A stretch of 50,260 nucleotides of DNA from an uncultured Emergencia sp. (GTDB taxonomy: Bacteria; Bacillota; Clostridia; Peptostreptococcales; Anaerovoracaceae): positions 1 to 50,260 of the forward strand of contig CAJFTU010000056.1 of NCBI GenBank assembly GCA_904420065.1, given 5' to 3'. Positions 40,123-48,749 of this stretch are shown here, one piece after another. The translations under genes were made by a program, and so were the position numbers. The notes beneath the pieces are model-generated. The model was given only the letters and a program-made list of their open reading frames with translations. It was not told the origin of the DNA and searched no databases. Numbering within the stretch: the stretch's first letter is position 1; each line of letters starts with the position of its first letter.

Positions 40123-41508
40123 ATGAGCATAAAAGATCAATTGACAGCAATGGGAATGAAGCAGGTTATCTCTTACGTAGATAAGGATCCGGACAAGAAT
40201 ATTATGAAGATCTGCGATTGGCTGCTGAAACACGATATCGGCGGAGATTCACTGACTCCTCAGGTAAGAGTGATCAAACACTATATGGAAGACCAAAACA
40301 GCAACTGGTATAAACTGGCAAAGAGCCTGTGGACTGACTGCGATGAGGGAATCCGGAGAAAGCTCTTTGAAAACTTTATCATAAATGCCGGCATGCTTGG
40401 TCCGAAGAAACAGCTGAAGGTAAAGCAGGAGCACAAGTGCAACGTTCCGTGGGCTATCCTTTTGGATCCGACCAGCGCCTGCAATCTCCACTGTACGGGC
40501 TGTTGGGCCGCCGATTATGGAAACCGGCTCAACCTGACCTTCGACGAACTGGACAGTATCATCACCCAGGGCAAGGAGATGGGGACGTATATGTATATCT
40601 ATACGGGCGGAGAACCTCTCGTGCGCAAAGATGATATCATTAAACTCTGTGAGAAGCACAGCGACTGCGCGTTTCTTTCTTTTACCAACGCTACACTCAT
40701 CGACGAGGCTTTTGCCGACGAGATGCTGAGAGTAAAGAATTTCGTTCCCGCCATCAGCGTAGAGGGGTTTGAAGAGGCTACCGACGACCGGAGAGGTAAG
40801 GGAACGTTCAACGCAGTAATCAAAGCGATGAAGATCCTGAAGGAAAAGAAGCTTCCGTTCGGCGTTTCCTGCTGCTACACCAGTAAGAACGCAGAAGTTA
40901 TCGGCAGCGAGGAATTCGTGGATTATCTGATAGAACTGGGCGCTAAATTTGCCTGGATCTTCACCTATATGCCGGTCGGCAAAAATGCGGTAACCGATCT
41001 GCTGGCGACGGCAGAGCAGAGAAAGTTCATGTATGACCAGGTTCGCGAGTTCAGAAGGACAAAACCGATTTTCCTGATGGACTTCTGGAACGACGGCGAA
41101 TACGTAGGCGGCTGTATCGCAGGAGGAAGATCCTATCTGCATATCAACGCCAACGGAGATGTAGAGCCTTGCGCTTTTATTCACTATTCCGATTCCAATA
41201 TCAGAGAAAAGACGCTGTTAGAGGCGTATACGTCGCCGATGTTCATGGAATATCACAACAATCAGCCGTTTAACGACAATATGCTGCGGCCGTGTCCGCT
41301 TCTGGACAACGCCGGAAAGCTGGCGGAAATGGTCCACCGCAGCGGCGCGCACAGTACGGATGTAGAGTCTCCGGAGGATGTCGACGAGCTCTGTGCAAAG
41401 TGCAGAAACACGGCGGAAAAATGGGCTCCGGTAGCCGATCAGATCTGGAAGGAGCATCCGCATCACGTCTATGCCGGACCGAGAACAAAGGAAAACGATC
41501 AGGCGTAA
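40123..41508 (+). CDS. Radical SAM protein of unknown function
   Basis: This 461-residue protein has a canonical radical SAM motif Cys120-x3-Cys124-x2-Cys127 in Ser-Ala-Cys-Asn-Leu-His-Cys-Thr-Gly-Cys-Trp, followed by the SAM-binding Tyr-Thr-Gly-Gly-Glu-Pro. The N-terminal 105 residues form a helical region. The C-terminal part has further cysteines (Gly-Gly-Cys-Ile-Ala-Gly, Glu-Pro-Cys-Ala-Phe, Arg-Pro-Cys-Pro, Leu-Cys-Ala-Lys-Cys), consistent with extra cluster binding of a SPASM-like or related kind. Close relatives are, from memory, common in Clostridia but without known substrate. The ATG has GGGAGGAG 6 bases upstream. It is transcribed alone, from an AT-rich region (TTGACT at 40051) whose -10 I cannot fix. 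Confidence 0.85.
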   Translation: MSIKDQLTAMGMKQVISYVDKDPDKNIMKICDWLLKHDIGGDSLTPQVRVIKHYMEDQNSNWYKLAKSLWTDCDEGIRRKLFENFIINAGMLGPKKQLKVKQEHKCNVPWAILLDPTSACNLHCTGCWAADYGNRLNLTFDELDSIITQGKEMGTYMYIYTGGEPLVRKDDIIKLCEKHSDCAFLSFTNATLIDEAFADEMLRVKNFVPAISVEGFEEATDDRRGKGTFNAVIKAMKILKEKKLPFGVSCCYTSKNAEVIGSEEFVDYLIELGAKFAWIFTYMPVGKNAVTDLLATAEQRKFMYDQVREFRRTKPIFLMDFWNDGEYVGGCIAGGRSYLHINANGDVEPCAFIHYSDSNIREKTLLEAYTSPMFMEYHNNQPFNDNMLRPCPLLDNAGKLAEMVHRSGAHSTDVESPEDVDELCAKCRNTAEKWAPVADQIWKEHPHHVYAGPRTKENDQA

Positions 41509-41571
41509 AGGCTGCAAAACACGGGAAGCCGCAGGGGTTTTCCGCTGTATGACATATAACGAAACAGACAG

Positions 41572-41622
41572 GGAACTTCCCGTTTCACGAATGGATCGTA
41601 GAACGCGGGGGTTCCTTTTTTT
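41572..41622 (+). terminator. Terminator after the radical SAM gene
   Basis: GGAAC (41572-41576) and GTTCC (41611-41615) close a stem that also contains CCCG/CGGG, followed by TTTTTTT. Confidence 0.75.
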
Positions 41623-41723
41623 CGTCATGCCGCGGGAAGATTTAACATAGACTTGATAGAAAAGAAAATCCGTATGTGGAATAATGAAAAAAACAAAGAT
41701 CGTAAGAGAAGAAGGGATGACTG

Positions 41724-43094
41724 ATGAGAAAGACCTATGTTTTGGATACAAACGTGTTGATTCAGGCGCCGGATGCCGTTTTTCAGTTTGAAGACAACGA
41801 TCTGATCATTCCGCTGACCGTACTGGAGGAGTTGGACGGAATGAAAAAGGCGGATGGAGAAAAGGGAGTGAATGCCCGGGCCGCCGTCCGTGTGCTGGAG
41901 CAGTTGAGACAGAAAGGGGATCTGGTGGAAGGCGTGTCTCTCCGTTCTGGAGGAACGCTGCGGGTAGAGCCAAATTGCGTTGGCATTCAACTGCCGGAGG
42001 AACTGCCCGAGGATAAAAAAGACAATCGAATCCTCCGTGTATGCAAAGCGTTGAGCCAGGAAAAGAAAAGCGTGATTCTGGTTACAAAGGATATCGTCCT
42101 CCGGGTAAAGGCTTCGATAATCGGCGTGCAGGCTGAGGATTTTGAAAGCGAGCAGGTGGCGGAAGGCGTTCAGCAGTATACGGGAAGGATCATCTGCTAC
42201 GCGCCGGAGGAGGAGTTCAAGGGATTTTCCAAAAAAGGCATGCCGAAAGAAGTCCTCTACCAGGTCGATCAGGCGGGAAACGTCTCCGCACCCTGGCTCT
42301 ATGAAAATCAGTTTGTCACCATAAAAGCGGATCAGTCGAGAAAGAAAACCCAGCTTGGTAGAATCTGCGGCGATAAAGTCGTGCCGCTGGAATACAGAAA
42401 AGCAAAGCCTTACGGGGTAGAACCGAGGAATGCGGGACAGTACTTTCTGCAGGAAGCGCTGATGGCTCCCAGTGAGAAGATCCCACTGGTCATCGTCAAA
42501 GGCATGGCCGGTACCGCCAAGACGTTCTATTCCCTGGCTGTGGGCCTGGAAAAAACCCTCAACAGCGACACCATGGAGTACCGTCGGATTCTGATCAGCA
42601 GGCCCAATTCCCAGTTCGATGATGAGATCGGGTTTCTGCCCGGAGACGAACAGGATAAGATCGCGCCGCTGATGCGTCCGGTGATCGACAATCTGGAACA
42701 GCTGATCGATTCGGATGAAAAAGAGAGATATAAAAACGAGACAGAACTCAGGAGCAAGGTGGAAGAGGTGTTTGACCGCGGGCTGATCCAGGCTGAGGCA
42801 TTGAACTTCATTCGCGGACGATCCATCGTCAAGACATACCTGATTATCGACGAAGCGCAGAATACAACGCCGAATCAGATAAAGGGAATCATTACCAGAG
42901 CGGGAAAGGGAACGAAGATCGTTCTTCTTGGTGATCCGTTCCAGATCGACAGGCCTTTTCTCGATGAGCGGACCAACGGCCTCAGCTATGCATCGGAACA
43001 CATGAAAGGCAGCAGGTTCTGTTGTCAGATTACCATGCTGCCTGAGGAATGCGAGCGTTCGGAGCTGGCTACCGACGCCATCGAAAGGCTGTAG
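41724..43094 (+). CDS. PhoH family ATPase with N-terminal PIN domain
   Basis: This 456-residue protein has an N-terminal PIN nuclease domain (about 1-135: Val-Leu-Asp-Thr-Asn-Val-Leu at 6-12, then Glu-Glu-Leu-Asp and Thr-Lys-Asp with the acidic residues). A C-terminal PhoH P-loop ATPase follows, with Walker A Gly-Met-Ala-Gly-Thr-Ala-Lys-Thr at 260-267 and Walker B Leu-Ile-Ile-Asp-Glu-Ala-Gln-Asn near 372. PIN-PhoH proteins (PhoH2/YlaK type) are thought to be RNA helicase-nucleases. Usually they are single genes, as here. The ATG has AAGGGATGA upstream. It converges on the LUD gene with only 25 bases between. Confidence 0.92.
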   Translation: MRKTYVLDTNVLIQAPDAVFQFEDNDLIIPLTVLEELDGMKKADGEKGVNARAAVRVLEQLRQKGDLVEGVSLRSGGTLRVEPNCVGIQLPEELPEDKKDNRILRVCKALSQEKKSVILVTKDIVLRVKASIIGVQAEDFESEQVAEGVQQYTGRIICYAPEEEFKGFSKKGMPKEVLYQVDQAGNVSAPWLYENQFVTIKADQSRKKTQLGRICGDKVVPLEYRKAKPYGVEPRNAGQYFLQEALMAPSEKIPLVIVKGMAGTAKTFYSLAVGLEKTLNSDTMEYRRILISRPNSQFDDEIGFLPGDEQDKIAPLMRPVIDNLEQLIDSDEKERYKNETELRSKVEEVFDRGLIQAEALNFIRGRSIVKTYLIIDEAQNTTPNQIKGIITRAGKGTKIVLLGDPFQIDRPFLDERTNGLSYASEHMKGSRFCCQITMLPEECERSELATDAIERL

Positions 43095-43119
43095 CTGTTT
43101 TCGGCAGAAGGGAAGGGAA

Positions 43120-43722
43120 TTAATACCCTAACTCCTCTTCAATCAGCACCACTTCCATGTCGCAGGACATCATTTTGCGGTAGTGGATTACCATTGCGCC
43201 GCAGATTCTCTCTTCGCTTCGGCAATCGAAGCAGCGGCTGCCGTCCTCTGCGCAGGGCGTGGCTGCAGACAGCCTTCTGGCGTTGAGGGGAGCGGCGGTG
43301 TTGCGGGCCCGATTCACGGCGGAGGACAGATCCGGGCAGACCTTGTTGGAGCCTGCGACAAAATAGACTTTTTTGTGACCGAACAGGCTGGAGGCCAGAC
43401 GGTTGCCGTTTCCGTCGATGTTGACCATTTCTCCGCTTTCACTGAGGGCGTTCACCGATGTGAGATAGACCTCTGTGTGAGCAGCGTCTTTTCTCACCTG
43501 GGCATCGCTGCACCCGTCAGGACGCCAGTGCCAGAATACCTGATTGTGAGCCGAGAGGCTATCATATATTCCCATCTCCTCGAGGGTCTTTGAACCGCCC
43601 ATACCGACAGTAGTATTGTCGATCTGCCTGTTCAAATAGAGACAGGCCTCCTCGGCTGTGTGAAACAGAGAAACAAGATAGCCGTTATCTCTCAGCGCTT
43701 TTGCCGTTTTGTTCAGATCCAT
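43120..43722 (-). CDS. LUD domain protein
   Basis: This 200-residue stand-alone LUD-domain protein is of the type related to lactate-utilisation protein LutC. The family features are Gly-Met-Gly-Gly-Ser-Lys-Thr-Leu-Glu-Glu-Met near residues 38-48, Ser-Val-Asn-Ala-Leu-Ser-Glu-Ser-Gly-Glu-Met-Val-Asn-Ile-Asp-Gly-Asn-Gly-Asn-Arg and Val-Ala-Gly-Ser-Asn-Lys-Val. Cysteines cluster near the C terminus (Cys-Ala-Glu-Asp-Gly-Ser-Arg-Cys-Phe-Asp-Cys), possibly binding a metal. No lutA or lutB is adjacent. ATG 43722 has GGGAGG 9 bases upstream; the ATG at 43746 does not. It overlaps the upstream membrane-protein gene by 38 bases. Confidence 0.9.
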   Translation of the reverse strand: MDLNKTAKALRDNGYLVSLFHTAEEACLYLNRQIDNTTVGMGGSKTLEEMGIYDSLSAHNQVFWHWRPDGCSDAQVRKDAAHTEVYLTSVNALSESGEMVNIDGNGNRLASSLFGHKKVYFVAGSNKVCPDLSSAVNRARNTAAPLNARRLSAATPCAEDGSRCFDCRSEERICGAMVIHYRKMMSCDMEVVLIEEELGY

Positions 43723-44272
43723 ATTTTTTCGCCTCCCTGACAACATAGGTTATATCGATTATATCGCAGATAAAGAACAGCAGCAGAAAAATGTGCCCGG
43801 CCGCCTTCAGCCGGGACATATGTCCATCCTTTACCAGGCGCAGCACAAGAGCTATACCGTACAGCGAGGAAGAGGACAGAACCAGGTAATACCAGGCCAG
43901 CGGCAGAAGAAACATCGGCAGAGCCGGAATAAAGGCTACATAGCTGATCGATGCAATAAACGCTGCGAAGAGCATGGCGATATATAGGGTGAAGTAGAGG
44001 ATGAGATAAGGTCTCGCGGTGATTTTGGCTTCTTCGGCCCGCTCCCACAGGACGTCGATCTTCTGACAGCGATAGATCTCTGCCATTTCCGGAAGGCTGA
44101 AGATGATCGACGCTAAATAGAGCGCCGAAGTAATAAAGGCCAGAAAGCACAGAATCAGTACGGCAACATCTGTTACTGGCGTGCTCTGGTGAGAAACCAG
44201 CACGGTGATCATAATCAGCAGATGAATGAAAAGATTCAAATAGAGACAGCACTTCTGCAGTTTTTTTCGCAT
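43685..44272 (-). CDS. Predicted membrane protein of unknown function
   Basis: I do not recognise a family. The 195 residues contain about five strongly hydrophobic segments (near 8-27, 32-58, 90-112, 115-138 and 158-175) and a basic C-terminal tail. The start has AAAGGAG 9 bases upstream. Its last 38 bases overlap the LUD gene in another register, and it lies 37 bases from the EcsC-like gene, so the three are probably one operon. Confidence 0.7.
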   Translation of the reverse strand: MRKKLQKCCLYLNLFIHLLIMITVLVSHQSTPVTDVAVLILCFLAFITSALYLASIIFSLPEMAEIYRCQKIDVLWERAEEAKITARPYLILYFTLYIAMLFAAFIASISYVAFIPALPMFLLPLAWYYLVLSSSSLYGIALVLRLVKDGHMSRLKAAGHIFLLLFFICDIIDITYVVREAKKYGSEQNGKSAER

Positions 44273-44309
44273 TTATCGGGACTCCTTTCTCTGTCGCGGA
44301 GGAAAAACT

Positions 44310-45110
44310 TCAGCAGGCATCATCGGGGCGACGGGCGCCTGACGTATCGACGAGAAAGCGGCGATGATACTTCAGTTTAGCATACCGCAGGACTTTCTGC
44401 AGATAGACGGTGTTGTATGCGCCGCCGACGGCGCCGACGATGGGTATCCCCTGAAGAAATTTCAAGTACAGCAGTTCGCCGGACATGGTTGCGGAAGTTT
44501 GGTCGATCTGGACGGACTGACTGTATTCCATTGGAAGAGAGGGTTCTTCGATGAACTCGTTAATCTTCCTGTCTCCTTCTATGAGGCAGCGTCCGTGGGA
44601 CAGAGAGGTTTCGATGACCTTCAGGATGAAGTATTTTTCTTCGGGCGTATCGTAGGTATATCCCCAATTGAGAGCAATTTCGTAGACGCTTTTCAGCAGA
44701 ACGCCTACAAAGATGGGGATGTCGGGCAGTCCTATACCCAGAGCGCCCAGGCCTATGCCTTCGACTCCGGACAGCAGCAGATTTTTTGCGCTGACAGTAT
44801 TGGACTGCCGTCGAAAAGCGCCCAGCGTTTTTTTGTTCTCGCGAAGCTCTGCGCTGTAGGCGTTGATCTTAAACTGGTGTTCAAGATCTTCCTTTTTATA
44901 TGTCTTTTCGATGATGCCCGTGCCTTTCTCGAAGATCAGGTTAAAGGCTTTGGAAAAAGCGGCGTCGAGAGTGCTTTGGAGCTGCTGAGGTACTTTGTCT
45001 GCGAGCAGACGGCCAAGATAAGTCTCGTTTTGCCGGCTGCCTTTGGAGACGAAATTTCTTTCCTCTGCGAGCAGGCGTTCCCATTCTCTTTCCCGGGGAC
45101 TTTTTCGCAT
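44310..45110 (-). CDS. EcsC family protein
   Basis: This 266-residue protein of the EcsC family takes its name from the Bacillus ecs locus, but its function is unknown. The characteristic glycine-rich core is Gly-Val-Glu-Gly-Ile-Gly-Leu-Gly-Ala-Leu-Gly-Ile-Gly-Leu-Pro-Asp-Ile-Pro (about 115-132). Next comes Tyr-Glu-Ile-Ala and the C-terminal Pro-Ile-Val-Gly-Ala-Val-Gly-Gly, which may contact membranes. The first 40 residues are highly charged. It is the first gene of the minus-strand group and shares its upstream region with the response regulator gene. Confidence 0.85.
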   Translation of the reverse strand: MRKSPREREWERLLAEERNFVSKGSRQNETYLGRLLADKVPQQLQSTLDAAFSKAFNLIFEKGTGIIEKTYKKEDLEHQFKINAYSAELRENKKTLGAFRRQSNTVSAKNLLLSGVEGIGLGALGIGLPDIPIFVGVLLKSVYEIALNWGYTYDTPEEKYFILKVIETSLSHGRCLIEGDRKINEFIEEPSLPMEYSQSVQIDQTSATMSGELLYLKFLQGIPIVGAVGGAYNTVYLQKVLRYAKLKYHRRFLVDTSGARRPDDAC

Positions 45111-45239
45111 ACTTTGGGTATCCTTTCTCTCCCAGAGACGGCAGACCGGATAAATCGCCGGTGTGCGCGCCTTTCCCTGAGAGGGTAAATTATGTAACTT
45201 TATTTTACCATTAAAACGATGAAAAGAGTATTAATTTTT

Positions 45240-45332
45240 CTTAAATTTCCTCTCTGGACAGACGGTAGAGGAAATCTTAAAAATTCTTAAATCGACCGGA
45301 TTCTATATATTTTTTTGCAGAAAAGTTATAAA
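45240..45332 (+). promoter_or_regulatory. Promoter region of the two-component system with CTTAAA repeats
   Basis: CTTAAA occurs at 45240-45245, 45276-45281 and 45286-45291; the last two are exactly one helical turn apart. A -10 TATAAA (45327-45332) lacks a good -35, so an activator just upstream is plausible. Tandem repeats of this period are typical of OmpR/PhoB-class sites, so the response regulator encoded here may bind them. An 8-bp dyad (TTTCCTCT/AGAGGAAA) lies between the first and second repeats. Confidence 0.5.
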
Positions 45333-45367
45333 ATGGTACGTGCAGAAGGGAAAAGAAAGGAATTTTT

Positions 45368-46066
45368 ATGGATAACAACAAGATATTGATAGTCGATGAC
45401 GATCCGAATATCCGGGAAGTTGTGTCGGTTCTGCTGGGCAGCGAAGGGTACGCTGTCGACCAGGCGGAAGGCGGCGACGAGGCTCTGGAGAAGGTATATG
45501 CGGATAGGTCCATCGACCTGGTTATTTTAGATATCATGATGCCCGGCCTTTCGGGTGTGGAAGTATGCACCAGAATCAGGGAGAAGTCTCCGGTACCGGT
45601 GCTGTTCCTGACGGCGAAATCACAGGATCAGGACAAGGTGGAAGCTTATACGGAGGGTGGAGACGATTACCTGGTCAAGCCTTTTTCTCAGACCGAGCTG
45701 TTGATGAAGGTGAAGTCGCTGATCAGAAGATACAAAGAGTATCAGGGGAAAACGCCGGTAAAATCGGTACCGACCATCGGAGGCAACATTTCCATTGATA
45801 ACAAAACCAGAGCGGCGATGAAGGGAGACAAAAAAATTCCGCTCACCGACAAGGAGTACGATATCCTGCAGTTTTTTATGGAGCACAAGGGAGAAATCGT
45901 CGAGAACAAGGATCTCTACGAGGGCGTCTGGGGAGAAAAATACCTGCCGTCCGCCGGAAATACCATTATGGTTCACGTTCTGAACCTGAGAAAAAAGTTG
46001 GAAGAGGATGCCAACAATCCGAAAATCATCAAGACCGTCTGGGGAAAGGGGTATAAGGTTGAGTAA
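45368..46066 (+). CDS. OmpR/PhoB-family response regulator
   Basis: This 232-residue regulator has a receiver domain (1-120; acidic pair Asp10-Asp11, phosphoacceptor Asp55 in Leu-Asp-Ile-Met-Met-Pro-Gly, Lys in Val-Lys-Pro-Phe) and a winged-helix DNA-binding domain (about 135-232; Leu-Thr-Asp-Lys-Glu-Tyr-Asp-Ile-Leu, and Val-Trp-Gly-Lys-Gly-Tyr-Lys at the end). It is paired with the sensor kinase that overlaps its 3' end by 8 bases. An AAAGGAAT site precedes the ATG. The signal is unknown. Confidence 0.95.
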   Translation: MDNNKILIVDDDPNIREVVSVLLGSEGYAVDQAEGGDEALEKVYADRSIDLVILDIMMPGLSGVEVCTRIREKSPVPVLFLTAKSQDQDKVEAYTEGGDDYLVKPFSQTELLMKVKSLIRRYKEYQGKTPVKSVPTIGGNISIDNKTRAAMKGDKKIPLTDKEYDILQFFMEHKGEIVENKDLYEGVWGEKYLPSAGNTIMVHVLNLRKKLEEDANNPKIIKTVWGKGYKVE

Positions 46067-47513
46067 GCGGAGAAAACAGAAGTTCATCTCACTCAACTTC
46101 AAGATGACTATCGTGGTGCTGATCGGTATCGCTTTGGCTCTCGGAATGTACCTGTTCTGTTCCTGGTTTACCGGATATGTGACACAGATCAGATACCTCA
46201 GCGACGAGGCGGTCAGTCAGAACGTGGGCGAGGCCTACGACAGTCTGGAGCGGTTTATACGCAGAGGAAACGTTAAGGCTACCGATTCCAAAGCGCTTAC
46301 CAGGTGGATCAAGGATCAGGATTACACCTATTTTTTCGTCTACGATAACTACAAGACAATTTTCGAGGCCGGTTGGTGGGTCAATGCGGATTCAGCTGCG
46401 CCTGACTCAGCGCTGAAAAATGAAGAGTCTACCCTGTACGAAAACGTATACACCGATGAACGTCATCGGATCGACGAGGAGACTTTCACCACCGATGTTA
46501 ACAACCGGATTATCGAGTTTGCTGACGGAAAATATTACGTGTTCATCGATGTGTACAAGGAACAGCACTGGCAGGATATCATGGAACTGGTAACGTTGAT
46601 CCTGTGTTTCCTGACGCTTCTCATCACCATATTGCTTTATAACGGCAGTACGCTGAAACGAGTGGGACGACTGGCGGCAGAGGTCAGACAGGTCAGCGAC
46701 GGCAAGCTGGACAATACCATCCATGCCATACACAACGATGAGATCGGCATGCTGGCCGCCAGCGTTGACGATATGAGAAATTCGATCATCCAGAAACATC
46801 AGAATGAAAAAGAGGCGTGGGATGCCAATACGCAGCTGATCACCGCCATGTCTCACGATATACGGACGCCGCTGACATCTATGATCGGTTATCTGGATAT
46901 TATAGAAGGCAAGAAGTACGACAGTGAGGAGCAGATGGAGAAATACATCCACTCCTGCCGCGAAAAAGCTTTTCAGCTGAAGGATTTGTCCGATCAGCTT
47001 TTCCGGTATTTTCTGGTATTCGGCAATCACGAAAGTGAAAAGGAACTGGAAAGTCTCGACGCCAGCATACTGTTTCAGCAGCTCTTGGCGGAGCACAGTG
47101 CGGAAATCATCAGTTACGGATATAAAGTGGATCTTTTGTTTACCATACCGACTGTAAACGTGCGGACCGATATCTCCAATCTGAAGAGGCTTTTTGACAA
47201 TATCTTTTCCAACATCATGAAATACGCCACGAAGAAGAAACCTGTGAGCATCAGAGCAGAGTTTGACGGCGAGGGAATAGAGATCGAGATCAGAAACGGA
47301 ATCTGGGAGCAGTCCAGAAAGGTGGAAAGCACGCACATCGGCATGAAAACCTGTCAGCGGATCTGCGAGGATCTGAAAGGAGAGTTTTCTTATGAAGAAG
47401 TGGGCGACGATTTTGTAGTAGACATATGGTTCCCGGCAGTGCCTGCAGAGGAAGAACCGGAGAGCGAGACTGCAGACGACGGGAATCCGATCTCAGAAGA
47501 GCATCAGAACTGA
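46059..47513 (+). CDS. HAMP-domain sensor histidine kinase
   Basis: This 484-residue membrane kinase has a first helix at about 17-37, an extracytoplasmic sensor of about 130 residues and a second helix at 172-195. A HAMP linker (about 195-250) and a dimerisation domain with phospho-His266 in Met-Ser-His-Asp-Ile-Arg-Thr-Pro-Leu follow, then an ATPase domain. The N box is Asp-Asn-Ile-Phe-Ser-Asn. The usual Asp-x-Gly-x-Gly of the G1 box is not seen (Arg-Asn-Gly-Ile instead), and the G2 region reads His-Ile-Gly-Met-Lys-Thr-Cys. Relatives with this layout occur in Clostridia. TTG 46059 is chosen for its overlap with the regulator stop and the AAAGGGG site. Confidence 0.92.
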   Translation: MSKRRKQKFISLNFKMTIVVLIGIALALGMYLFCSWFTGYVTQIRYLSDEAVSQNVGEAYDSLERFIRRGNVKATDSKALTRWIKDQDYTYFFVYDNYKTIFEAGWWVNADSAAPDSALKNEESTLYENVYTDERHRIDEETFTTDVNNRIIEFADGKYYVFIDVYKEQHWQDIMELVTLILCFLTLLITILLYNGSTLKRVGRLAAEVRQVSDGKLDNTIHAIHNDEIGMLAASVDDMRNSIIQKHQNEKEAWDANTQLITAMSHDIRTPLTSMIGYLDIIEGKKYDSEEQMEKYIHSCREKAFQLKDLSDQLFRYFLVFGNHESEKELESLDASILFQQLLAEHSAEIISYGYKVDLLFTIPTVNVRTDISNLKRLFDNIFSNIMKYATKKKPVSIRAEFDGEGIEIEIRNGIWEQSRKVESTHIGMKTCQRICEDLKGEFSYEEVGDDFVVDIWFPAVPAEEEPESETADDGNPISEEHQN

Positions 47514-47523
47514 GAATGAAAAA

Positions 47524-47567
47524 ACTGACAGGGGAATCCCGGAGGGATTTTCCCTGTCAGTCCAGTT
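47524..47567. terminator. Bidirectional terminator between kinase and CDF genes
   Basis: ACTGACAGGG (47524-47533) pairs with CCCTGTCAGT (47552-47561), with further inner pairs, AAAA before and TTTTAT a few bases after. It overlaps the last codons of the convergent CDF gene. Confidence 0.8.
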
Positions 47568-48732
47568 TTATATAGGAACGATCAAAATTAATGACGACAA
47601 AGTAGCGGCTGTTCAGCCGCTTTACCGCGTCCTCAAAGAGCTTCCTGACTTCGTCATCGGAGGCCTTGCATTCCGGTGAAACAGCGACGTCGAAAATGAC
47701 GTTGGTATGAGTGGGGCCTTTTACAATACGCAGATCGTGTATGTTGGAGACGCCTTCTATACCGGCTGCGGTCTTTTCTGCCAGATCAGTCATCTGACGC
47801 ACCAGGGGATCGTTGATTCGTATGGGGTCCAGATGGCAGGTGATCTGGATACACAGCTTTTCGGCCAGTTCCCGTTCGATATTATCGACCATGTCGTGGC
47901 TTTCCATCAGGTCGCCGTCGGCGTCGACTTCCACGTGAAGTGAAGCGAATATCTTTCCGGGACCGTAGTTGTGAACCACCAGATCGTGAATGCCCAGGAC
48001 GCCTTCATAGGACAGCGTCATATCTCTGATCGCATCGACCAGCTGCGGATCAGGCGCCTCACCAAGAAGGGGACTGGCCGTTTCCTTGATCAGGCTGATA
48101 CCGGACCAGAGGATGAAGAGGGCGACAAGGCAGCCGACATAGCCGTCGATCTGAAGCGAGAAAAATCTGTCGACGAGAATGCCCGCCAATACGGCCGACG
48201 TGGCGATGACGTCGTTGCGGCTGTCGGCGCCGGTTGCGGCCAAAGTCAGAGAGTCGATCTTCTTTCCTATGTGAATGTTGAACAGGGCCTGCCAGATTTT
48301 TACCGCGATGGACAGGATCAGAACTGCCGCCATCGTCCAGCTGAACTCTACCGGAGAAGGATGGATGATCTTGTCTACGGAGGATTTGATCAGTTCGACG
48401 CCGACGAGAACGATCAGCATAGAGACGATCATTCCCGATATGTATTCGATCCGCGCGTGTCCGTAAGGATGCTCTTTATCTTCCGGCAGGGAGGCCAGCT
48501 TGAAACCGGCAAGGGTGACTACGGAGGAAGAGGCGTCTGTCAGGTTGTTGATGCTGTCGGCGATGATCGAGATGCTGCCGCCGAGAATCCCGACCAGAAT
48601 TTTGGCGATGCAGAGCAGTGTATTGGAAACGATGCCGACAATACCGGCGAATTTTCCGTAACGTTGGCGAACGTCTGCGTCTTTGGTATTCTGATAGTCC
48701 TTGATGAAAATTTTACACAGAAAATCGTTCAT
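47557..48732 (-). CDS. Cation diffusion facilitator family metal exporter
   Basis: This 391-residue CDF protein exports divalent metals such as Zn2+, Mn2+ or Fe2+ in exchange for protons. It has six helices in the first 220 residues, with Asp-Ser-Ile-Asn-Asn-Leu-Thr-Asp-Ala in helix 2 and Ala-Asp-Ser-Arg-Asn-Asp in helix 5, where the metal site lies. A cytosolic ferredoxin-like domain follows (about 225-310), and an extra C-terminal extension of about 80 residues looks like a second copy of that fold. ATG 48732 has GGAGG 5 bases upstream. It follows the TSCPD gene by 17 bases, so both share a transcript. Confidence 0.92.
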   Translation of the reverse strand: MNDFLCKIFIKDYQNTKDADVRQRYGKFAGIVGIVSNTLLCIAKILVGILGGSISIIADSINNLTDASSSVVTLAGFKLASLPEDKEHPYGHARIEYISGMIVSMLIVLVGVELIKSSVDKIIHPSPVEFSWTMAAVLILSIAVKIWQALFNIHIGKKIDSLTLAATGADSRNDVIATSAVLAGILVDRFFSLQIDGYVGCLVALFILWSGISLIKETASPLLGEAPDPQLVDAIRDMTLSYEGVLGIHDLVVHNYGPGKIFASLHVEVDADGDLMESHDMVDNIERELAEKLCIQITCHLDPIRINDPLVRQMTDLAEKTAAGIEGVSNIHDLRIVKGPTHTNVIFDVAVSPECKASDDEVRKLFEDAVKRLNSRYFVVINFDRSYIKLD

Positions 48733-48749
48733 TTCTACCTCCGGCCCAG

